Position numbers and translations under genes: made by a program. DNA of 64,000 nucleotides. Origin: Paracentrotus lividus (lineage: Eukaryota > Echinodermata > Echinoidea > Camarodonta > Echinidae). Shown here one piece after another: positions 56,531-64,000 of the stretch. The notes beneath the pieces are model-generated. The model had not been told where the DNA came from. It made no database searches and saw only the letters and a list, made by a program, of their open reading frames with translations. Numbering within the stretch: position 1 is the first letter of the stretch; each line of letters starts with the position of its first letter. The stretch is taken from contig CALNVZ010003426.1 in assembly GCA_940671915.1 (NCBI GenBank), forward strand, positions 25,529,973 to 25,593,972, written 5' to 3'.

Positions 56531-57975
56531 GCGAGCGCGAAGCGGCGAGCCGAAAATTTTGGGTTATAAAAGATATATGGAATAAATAAAGGGGGCACTT
56601 TTTTATATTAATTAATTTTTCAAAAGATAATTGTATTGTAGACCTAATTTAAGTATCTGCGAGCGTGAAGCGCGGCTGAAAATTTTGAGCTCAAAATTGA
56701 AGTTATTCGTGCATTATGATTTAGTATCAGCGAGCGCGAAGCGCGAGCCGAAATATTGGATTTTAAAAGATATAATGGAATAAAAAGGGGCACTTTCTAG
56801 TATTAATTAAATTTTTTTTAGATAATTGTGTATTGTAGACCTTATTAAGTATCTGCGAGCGCGAAGCGCGAGCCGAAAAATTTGAGCTCAAATTTGAGTT
56901 ATTTGTGCATTAATTTTAGTATCCGCGAGCGCGAAGCGCGAGCCGAAAATATTGCGGTGGTTTTAAAAAGACTAGGGAATTAATAAACAGGGCACTTTCT
57001 AGTACTTTCTATTTGTTCGCCACCCTCCTCTCCTTCCCCCCAAAAAAAAGAATAATAATAAATGATGATGATATAGATAATAAAAATAAATACAAATACT
57101 GAAAATAAAAAAAAAATTACAAGTTAAAAAAAAAGATAAGATTAAAAAAAAAAAAAATGGTCCCCGGATTTTTTTTTTTTTGGGGGGGGGTATTGATTAC
57201 TGCACTACTCGTAATCCCTGTGAACGTCTATGAGTTAAGATTGCTGCCCAACTAGACTAGATGAGGAACATGATTAGGATAGCACTGGGGGGGGGGGGGT
57301 GTGTGACCATTATTTGGATGATTGTCAATGCTGCTGCTGAAGACAGGAATGCTTCTTCTATGGACACGNNNNNNNNNNNNNNNNNNNNNNNNNCACGTGA
57401 ATAAAAAAAGGGGCACTTTTAGTATTAATTAATTATTTTTTAGATAATTGTGTATTGTAGACCTTTTAAGTATCTGCGAGCGCGAAGCGCGAGCCAAAAA
57501 TTTGAGCTCAAATTTGAGTTATTTGTGCATTAATATTTAGTATCCGCGAGCGCGAAGCGCGAGCCGAAAATATTGGGTTTTTAAAAAGACTATGGAATTA
57601 ATAAACAGGGCACTTTCTAGTACTTTCTTATTTGTTCGCCCACCCTCCTCTCCTCCCCCAAAAAAGAAATAATAATAATAATGATGATGATAATGTAAAT
57701 AAAATATACATAAACTGAAATAAAATAAATTACAAGTTAAAAAAAAAGATAAGATTAAAAAAAAAAAAAATGGTCCCCGGATTTTTTTTTTTTTGGGGGG
57801 GGGTATTGATTACTGCACTACTCGTAATCCCTGTGAACGTCTATGAGTTAAGATTGCTGCTCCAACTAGACTAGATGAGGAACATGATTAGGATAGCACT
57901 GGGGGGGGGGTGTTGTGACCATATTTGATATTGTCAATGCTGTCTGAGACAGGAATGCTTCTTTAGGACATTAAT
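56531..57975. repeat. Tandem array with GCGAGCGCGAAGCGCGAGCC motif, interrupted by the gap
   Basis: The near-palindromic motif occurs at 56531, 56659, 56730, 56855, 56925, and after the gap at 57476 and 57546. Spacing alternates about 125 and 70 bases, a dimeric unit of about 195 bp. An opposite-strand variant (ctcgcgctccgcgctcg) sits at 58700. Confidence 0.8.
57369..57393. other. Assembly gap (25 N)
   Basis: A run of exactly 25 Ns. The sequences on its two sides are near-identical (see findings). Confidence 1.
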
Positions 57976-58011
57976 ATGTGGTCTGGACATTACTGATGGC
58001 ATTTCTCATGC

Positions 58012-58263
58012 ACATAATTTTTTACATAGGCAGCCCGCCCAAGGGGGGGGGGGGGGGAACCCCCCCCCCCCGAGATCCACCACTGCTCTCTTTCTTTCTT
58101 TTCCTTTCTCTCCCCCTCTTCTGCTTCTCTCCTCTTTTCCTTCTTTCCTCCCTTCTCCTCCTTTTTTTTTCTTTTTTTTTTTTTTATTTTTGCATCCCAA
58201 GGGGGGGGGGGTTTGAACCCCAAAACCCCCCCCCCCCCCCCCCCCCCCGAATTCCGCCACTAA
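58012..58263. mobile_element. MITE scraps with CCACCACTG / CCGCCACT ends and G/C runs
   Basis: gagatccaccactg (58071-58085) and gaattccgccact (58248-58260) look like right ends of the CAGTGGCGGAT family, each preceded by a G run and C run. The frames across them are low-complexity artefacts. Confidence 0.5.
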
Positions 58264-58839
58264 ATAGAACGATAATCCACTCGTCTATAGGGGACCGGGG
58301 ATGAATACCAACGCGTCAGTTTGTTACGTCAGTTGCTAAGTATGAACAAGGAGATTCGTCGCTAACTGCAGCTTATACAGGCCTACACATAGATTGATAG
58401 AATGCCGGTCGTGAGGGTTCTCCGTGTTTTATTAAAAATAAATGCAACATGATAAAAACCATTTCACGTCCAAGTGAATTTTGACAAAAATTAAAAATTG
58501 TAAGTAGTCTTACACAACTGAAGGCAAGTTATGATGAGTCTGGTGTGGGATATAGTACATTTATGTCACTAAATATCGACCCGAGCCAGCCTGATCTAGC
58601 AATCGCGTTTGCTACAGTGATTTATGTGAAAGTACACCATGGGGTAGGGTTGTTACAAACAGACCACCCCATGTCGTGCAAATCGGGGATTGTCTAAAAC
58701 TCGCGCTCCGCGCTCGTTTGCTCGCTCCGCTCGCAAGATTTTTTTTTTTCATCCCCTCAACCCCCCCTTTGGAAAAAACCTAGATCCGCCCCTGATTAAA
58801 TATACACACAAAATAGGCTACTTTTACAAACGAGTAGGT
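58264..58839. other. Flank of the P450 gene, repeat fragments
   Basis: Holds ggggaccggggatg, the opposite-strand GCGAGCGC motif (58700) and a tagatccgcccctg MITE end (58782-58795). A minus-strand AATAAA at 58428-58434 could end the P450 transcript. No gene. Confidence 0.4.
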
Positions 58840-59018
58840 TTAATCGATTTTCTTGGCATATATCTTGAACGGGTTTGGTTTATTTGTGAGCCCATGTTTG
58901 CCAATGTTGGTTGTCGGGGAACCCTCTGGCAAAGTGAGAGAGAAACGTTGTACGAGATACGTCACGAAAAGGAATATTTCCATCCGAGCCAACTGCTCAC
59001 CTGGGCACACTCGACGAC
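58840..59018 (-). CDS. P450 exon C (heme loop and C-terminus)
   Basis: Acceptor tgtgcttttag; the split Gly codon restores FGYGRRVCPG. Ends NPFKIYAKKID and TAA at 58842-58840. Confidence 0.9.
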
Positions 59019-60836
59019 CTAAAAGCACAGGGGGAAAAAAACGAGTTAAAACTTAATTAAACGTCAGAAGTCAAAAGTAATTCACAAAACGTACATCCTA
59101 CTCCTCCTCTACCGCCTCTGTCTTGAGTTCCCCAATTGCCCTCTTGAATTAGAAAACTTAGCACCCTAAACAATTCTCACTGCAGCTTCAGCTATGTTAT
59201 TGGCTGGGGACCCTCTAGTCATATTCTCAAGCCAAGGCCAAAGTTACCCTACGGACAAAAATTAGGTTATTACAACCAGGGTACTAACGATTGCGACTAT
59301 GAAATCCATTTTGAGGAAGTATGAAAAGCTATACGAGACACAAACGCCAGCAGGCAGAGCTAGCTTCATGGGATTTAGCTTCTAACCTTTTGTTTCGTGG
59401 TTCTTTGGTAATATTAGACCTTCGGTCTCATACACATAAATCAACAAATTCTGTCTTTTTAGCAATTGGTCTCTATTGTATCTCACTTAATTATTTACAA
59501 ATTTTCATGATCATTGAATGTCAAATGAGACAGGAACAGACAATATAAAGATGAACTAAACAGTCCTTACCGTAACCAAACGGAAGCGCCTCAAGCTTCT
59601 TGTTGAACTGTCCTTCGGCATTTAGGAATCTCTCTGGTCTGAAATCCTGAGGATCTTCCCAAAGGTGTGGACTGAGGGCCAGGTACCATAGGTTGGTGGT
59701 GACGGCACTCCCCTTTGTGACGTCATATCCACCAAGTTTGCAGTCACGTGTTGCTACGTGCGGAATGTGAAAAGCTGCAGCAGGATGTAATCTGCTACAC
59801 TCTGCTAACGTCGCTTCAGTGATCGGCATCGAGTGGCGATCCGAGAAGCGTGGAAATCGGTCACTCCCGACGACGTCAAGGATCTCCTTTCGAACTCGAT
59901 GTTGAGCTTGGGGGTGTGCTGCTAGAGTGAATGTTATCCAGGAGATAGTGGAAGTTGATGTTTCCCATCCGCCTAAGAGAGCATCAATGCAGCTTGCAAG
60001 CAGGTTGATGTCATCAAAAGACCCTGGATTATTCTGATCACGATACAGGGTGTAAGAAAACAAACAATCAATAGTATAAGTATTATTCGTTTTGCTCTGA
60101 TATTCGATATAAATATGCACCAGGCCGTACACTGTGTGTCAGTGTTTTAGAGCTTGAACAATAAAATATAAAACAAATATGCTGCAACATTGAAAGTGTT
60201 CAGAAACTTTGGGATCTCTTTAGCTCGTTGACTGGTACTATGGTAAAAGTCTTCATGCAAGGAACCACTGGTTGACAAATATACCAGGTAATAACGTGAT
60301 TTATCTCTGTTTGTTGGGAAGAGATTTATCTACACGTTAAGAGCAATTTCATATCAATGTCATCAAGATATCACATCTGATCCCCAGCCCAGACATCATC
60401 TTAATTGAAAACAAACACCTGACAAACCTCTTCTTTTCGTCGGTGCATCTCTTTGAGGTAACATGAAATGAAGTCTCGAGGTATCTCTTCTGGATTAAAC
60501 TCTGCTTTGTGTGTTTCTATGGCTTTCCGGGTCACATCGACAACCTCTAAACTAAGTTTCATAGCCTCCGTCTTAACCGGTGACGGAATCTTCGACAGAA
60601 TTGGGATAAAAGAGAAGAATCCAGCCGGACCAAGAATCTGGAATAAACGGTCTGAACACTTGATCAGGTGTTGGAAGCCCTCATCGTCGTTTTCGTAGGT
60701 CGCTCCGATGATCAGCCTGGTGATGATGTTGGCAACAGCGAGGTTGATCGAATTGCAGGGATCGAAACTCTCATTCTTCCTGGTTTCCATGTCTTTCAGG
60801 AATTTCTCTGCCTGTGATCCAATGATTTCTTCAAAT
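58840..60836 (-). CDS. Cytochrome P450, CYP2-clan, partial (C-terminal three exons)
   Basis: Three exons join in frame (409+463+179 bases) to about 350 residues. In order: a helix D/E-like part (FDPCNSINLAVANIITRLII), the I-helix oxygen-activation motif ALLGGWETSTST, the K-helix ExxR (ECSRLHP), the PERF motif (FRPERF) and the heme loop FGYGRRVCPGEQLARME with the axial Cys. All catalytic motifs are intact. It acts in the ER membrane as a monooxygenase with reductase; the substrate is unknown. CYP2-clan membership follows from the NxxFGxGRRxCxGExLAR-like loop and intron layout. The N-terminal 140-150 residues (anchor, proline hinge, helices A-C) are not found up to the GPCR gene, so 5' exons lie farther upstream or are lost. 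Confidence 0.9.
59571..60033 (-). CDS. P450 exon B (I-helix to PERF)
   Basis: Acceptor ctgtatcgtgatcag, first codons NNPGSFDDINLL. Holds the I-helix, ExxR and FRPERF motifs. Donor TACG|gtaagg. Confidence 0.88.
60428..60836 (-). CDS. P450 exon A (helices D-G region)
   Basis: Acceptor gtctgtacag, then (x)FEEIIGSQAEKFLKDMETRK. Donor most simply GAG|gtttgt at 60427. An alternative donor nine bases later (CAG|gtgttt) would add VCQ in the same phase. Both donors are weak. Confidence 0.75.
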
Positions 60837-62334
60837 CTGTACAGACAAATGAAAAATATGGTATTTAGAGATTATGATTATGTTGTCCTTGGGGGAGTAG
60901 TCCGGGGGGGGGGGGGGGGGGGGCTTGACTTCCAGGGAACTTGTCAGGTTGAGCTGACCTCTGGGAAAACTGTCCTACCCACCTTTCATTCTTGCCAATG
61001 CTAGAATACAAATCAGTAATTTATGAACGCCATGAGTGGAACATTTTGATGGTAAAATTGAAAGCTGTCGTCTCAGAAAACGGTGAAATGTCTGAAGTTA
61101 AATGCCAACATCTCATCAAATCACATCTTCACCAATTATCAAATAAATCCTGATAATTATCGAGATAATTTTGTTCAAACAAATTCAATGAACCCCGATT
61201 CTAGCATCGCTTGGCAGGTATTATAAATTTTGCTTATTTTCCTGTTTCATGCACTGAAACTTGCGACCTAAATTTTTAGATAAAAAAAGTAGATATGAGA
61301 ACTGGAGATGACGATAGAGAAAATTATAAAGATTACAATATATCCCCCTCATCTAAGAATTTATCATCAATGGCCACGCAGCATTGGGATTAATACTTAC
61401 AGAATGTTAATGGGAGCATCAAATTTCTTTTTATAGAAAGTTTTTTGACAGAAATTAACAGAGCCAGAAATCGAATTCAGTTGTGACATTTCCTGTATTT
61501 ATCATATTTATGACTAATCGAATTTCAACCAAATGTTTGCAAAATGATCGCAATCCTTTTTTTTTTTTAAATATCAATAGATGAAGTTTCTTCATGGCGT
61601 TGAAGGAAACTTTAAGGCGACTAATGGCCTCTCCATTGAAAACGCTTTCTATTGATATTGATTTTATAATGGTGGAAATTCATTCACATGAAGAGTTGTT
61701 GAAGAGCTATTCTTGTGGCCTTTTACTATGTTTACCATGTTTACTTCCTGCATAGTGTTGTACACAACTCAGCCTACATGTCTTCTTCATGTTCTTATTC
61801 GTTTTTATAGGATTTGTAATAATTCATGGGGGAAAAATCTTAGTAGTGTCTTAACCTTTTGTTTAAGGTAAGATAATAGAATCATTTCCTTGACCAATTT
61901 AAGGTGATCATTTTGTAACTCATAACTCGTATTATGTTGATCATTTACTGATCATATGTGATCTGAAGTAGCCTATGTCATGTATGTAGCATAATCATGA
62001 TTTCCACAAACATAGCAGACCACATCATCAATCATTCAAGATTGGGATCTGAATGAAAATGATTGGGATCAATTTAGGGGGGGGGTAGCTGGGACTTGGA
62101 GAGCAAAATATATAAAACACGCTCCTATCCTGTGTTTCTGATATCCTTGTCCAGGAAACGTGTCATATCATAAAGGAGCTTGTGACACTTTAGTGGTTAA
62201 TTGAATATGTAGAAGACCCGTTAATTAGAAATTGATGAAAAATTATGTTCGATGTTATGGTAGGGGCTTGTCTATTTTTCGCCATTACCATGGTTACTAG
62301 TATGCACGCGACTATTGGATGATTTACAGAGAAG
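60837..62334. other. P450 upstream / GPCR upstream region, no exon found
   Basis: I looked on the minus strand for a WxxxR or proline-rich hinge exon of the P450 and found none. A poly-G run lies at 60903-60923. Otherwise AT-rich. Confidence 0.5.
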
Positions 62335-62342
62335 TATAAATA
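62313..62342 (+). promoter_or_regulatory. Candidate promoter of the GPCR gene
   Basis: TATAAATA at 62335-62342 with a reverse CCAAT (ATTGG, 62313-62317) about 20 bases before it, 195 bases upstream of the first ATG. Confidence 0.5.
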
Positions 62343-62536
62343 CCAACTCGCCAAGCGACGAAAGAAATATTGTCCGAGCCTCTTCAGGTTTATGTATACA
62401 GGGTATATCGACGAGATAACCGGGTTTGATATTTAACAAGGAAAATAAGTTAATAGAGGCAGATGGTTGTTTTTAATACTATCGAAGCTTATTTCGTTCG
62501 CATGTAAGTTATATGAGTATCAATTTGAGTTAAACT

Positions 62537-63622
62537 TTGATTTCTTCGCTGAATTTATCCAATAAAATGGTGACTTCAGACGCTTTGCCTGACACTTCCG
62601 ACAAAAGCAGTATTTTAGACCATGTAGAAACTGAATCTTTAAAGATTGTGACAGTTTTTCTTTGCGTGATCCTTAATATAATCGTCTTAGTTGTCACAAA
62701 ACACCAAACCGAACTTCAAGAATATAAGCGAATCCTCTACCAGCTTCTAGCAGTAATTGATTTGGTGTTTGGAATTAATTGGAATCTTTGGTCGATTTTT
62801 TGGCGTGTAATTGAACACACAACTGCCAACTGCACCATTTTGAGTATGACATTTGCCTTTGTATACGAAGTTTCTTATATATCTGTAATGGTTTGTCTCT
62901 GTGGAATTAGTTTCAATTTTTATCTTCTCGTTACAAGACCACTGCGATATTACACGATTGTTACCCAATCTCGTTTCTACGTTACACTTACATTCATTTT
63001 TCTACTGATCGCCCTGATATGTGCGTTATATCTACCAATTCCAGCGTCACCAATTATTCGGCTCTTGGTAGGTCGCTGCCTGGCTCAAGATCTCAGCGCC
63101 AAAGCCAATTGGATGTCCATTATGCATACAACATATCATGCGTTTCCTGTTTGTGCAACATTTGTCTTCACATCAATCATAAATATTAAAATTCTTTTGA
63201 TTGCGCGTCGATTAAGAAATTCTGTCAGACATTTTGAAAACACTCGTCCTGCCGTAACCGTCAGTCGTGCCGACATTGAAACGCGCCGTTCCCAGTTGGA
63301 AGACAGTGGTTGTTGTAGCTCACCAACCGATCTCCAAGTCGATGTCCCAACCGATGAGGAGATCAACCATCATCATCGACCAGATGGGAGAAGATTGAAG
63401 GGATTTCGTCTGATCTTTATTCTGACTGTTTCATTCTGTATCGTCTGGGCACCTACTATCCTGTCCTATGTGATACCCTTGCAACCCGTGATTGCGAATA
63501 CATTTGAAACGATTTCAGGAATCTATTCGGTGGTTCAGCCTGTTATTTATCTCTTAGCAAACCTTAAAGCATTGAAGATGTGTTTGAGAGCTTTCCGCCA
63601 AAGTGCTCTGAGACGATCGTGA
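62537..63622 (+). CDS. Orphan rhodopsin-family (class A) GPCR, 361 residues, intronless
   Basis: Seven hydrophobic spans, at roughly residues 35-54, 66-90, 100-132, 148-168, 195-222, 289-310 and 318-342. The TM2 aspartate is present (LAVID, D75). A disulfide pair is likely between C99 at the top of TM3 and C181 in loop 2. Sequons are NLS (6-8) and NCT (98-100). Key motifs are altered: the DRY box is NFY (127-129), TM6 CWxP reads FCIVWAP and TM7 NPxxY is QPVIY. Loop 3 is about 65 residues with a His cluster and several RR. Such divergent intronless receptors form lineage-specific expansions in sea urchins; ligand unknown. Start: ATG 62537 is first in frame; ATG 62567 is a fair alternative. Confidence 0.9.
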   Translation: MISSLNLSNKMVTSDALPDTSDKSSILDHVETESLKIVTVFLCVILNIIVLVVTKHQTELQEYKRILYQLLAVIDLVFGINWNLWSIFWRVIEHTTANCTILSMTFAFVYEVSYISVMVCLCGISFNFYLLVTRPLRYYTIVTQSRFYVTLTFIFLLIALICALYLPIPASPIIRLLVGRCLAQDLSAKANWMSIMHTTYHAFPVCATFVFTSIINIKILLIARRLRNSVRHFENTRPAVTVSRADIETRRSQLEDSGCCSSPTDLQVDVPTDEEINHHHRPDGRRLKGFRLIFILTVSFCIVWAPTILSYVIPLQPVIANTFETISGIYSVVQPVIYLLANLKALKMCLRAFRQSALRRS

Positions 63623-63747
63623 CTAGGAGTCAGTTATATGTCGGTAAATCAGTAGCATTCATGCACATACTGTTACGATGATTACAGAAAGTTACTTTTC
63701 TAATAATAGTTTCAACTGGATTTATTACAACTGGACAGTTAAAGTGA

Positions 63748-63957
63748 AACTAGTGTTATGGTCATTACATTGAAATGTGGAAGACAATGTCTTAAAGTGA
63801 TTTGGAGAGGTTGATAACATTTCACCTAAGCATTATTTTGTGCTGTGAGGTTTTGGAATCGCCAAAATGATAAGAAATTAACCTAATTCAGCTTTGAGTC
63901 ACACAGAAATGCACAATGGGGCAATACTAGATGTTTGGGACCCAAACATGTTAGCTA
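63748..63957 (+). repeat. Dispersed repeat R1, copy 2
   Basis: Homologous to 3351-3585, same orientation, beginning about 125 bases after the GPCR stop and running close to the window edge. Confidence 0.7.
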
Positions 63958-64000
63958 GTGTGTGGTATATTTTGGATCATAATTATGACTATTACTTTAG

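Noticed and set aside
57978-58304. Pro-rich and Gly/Lys-rich frames
   Set aside because: G/C and T/C runs of MITE ends, present on both strands.
61413-61494. Possible upstream P450 exon on the minus strand ending FDAPINIL before a gtaagt donor
   Set aside because: The open stretch is only about 30 codons, has no P450 feature and sits where the family would need a different segment. Chance splice sites are likely.
1-64000. Retrovirus-like, LTR or Polinton remains
   Set aside because: I saw no capsid, integrase, protease or envelope signature and no long direct terminal repeats of LTR type.

Overview
This window looks like nuclear DNA of an echinoderm, most likely a sea urchin. It is AT-rich, with intron-split genes and many short DNA transposons. 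The strongest taxonomic clue is a divergent H2B/H2A pair with histone stem-loops followed by the purine-rich CAAGAAAG(A) element, the classic sea-urchin arrangement for non-tandem 'late' histone genes. A TRIM-like beta-propeller protein, a CHST15-type sulfotransferase, a CYP2-clan P450 and an intronless divergent GPCR also fit. A species cannot be named from the sequence alone.

Layout. 1-0.8 kb: 3' end of a TRIM/NHL-like gene (+). 0.9-10.5 kb: no gene; dispersed repeats, including a tRNA-like SINE with a 13-bp target-site duplication. 10.55-11.94 kb: H2B (-) and H2A (+) sharing one promoter region. 12-19 kb: intergenic, microsatellites and repeats. 19.1-27.3 kb: an 8-exon carbohydrate sulfotransferase (-), for which I reconstructed a 505-residue reading including a 9-codon first exon; its introns hold MITEs, an AAACGTTT-rich element and a LINE tail. 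28-29.7 kb: MITEs. 30.0-31.0 kb: an unrecognised basic protein (+). 31.5-35.0 kb: a run of at least four DNA elements, two of them strongly foldback. 35-58 kb: no convincing gene; nested palindromic elements, tandem duplications, microsatellites, and a 25-N scaffold gap at 57.37 kb flanked by two near-identical 0.58-kb segments (probable unmerged contig overlap). 58.8-60.8 kb: the C-terminal two-thirds of a cytochrome P450 (-). 62.5-63.6 kb: a single-exon rhodopsin-family GPCR (+). The window ends in a repeat that also occurs at 3.4 kb.

The genes do not form a pathway. The two histones are co-expressed partners; the others are ordinary neighbours. The most unusual content is the density and variety of inverted-repeat (foldback) elements, several with intact target-site duplications (TA, TTAA or 8 bp), and an ATGA overlap between a short spliced-looking frame and the 295-codon frame at 30.08 kb. 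I found no CRISPR array, no operon and no recognisable retrovirus, LTR element or Polinton. I see no convincing new multi-gene system; the best candidates for something undescribed are the 30-kb gene, a 114-bp hairpin at 27.9 kb, and the CGTCTCC-rich foldback family.
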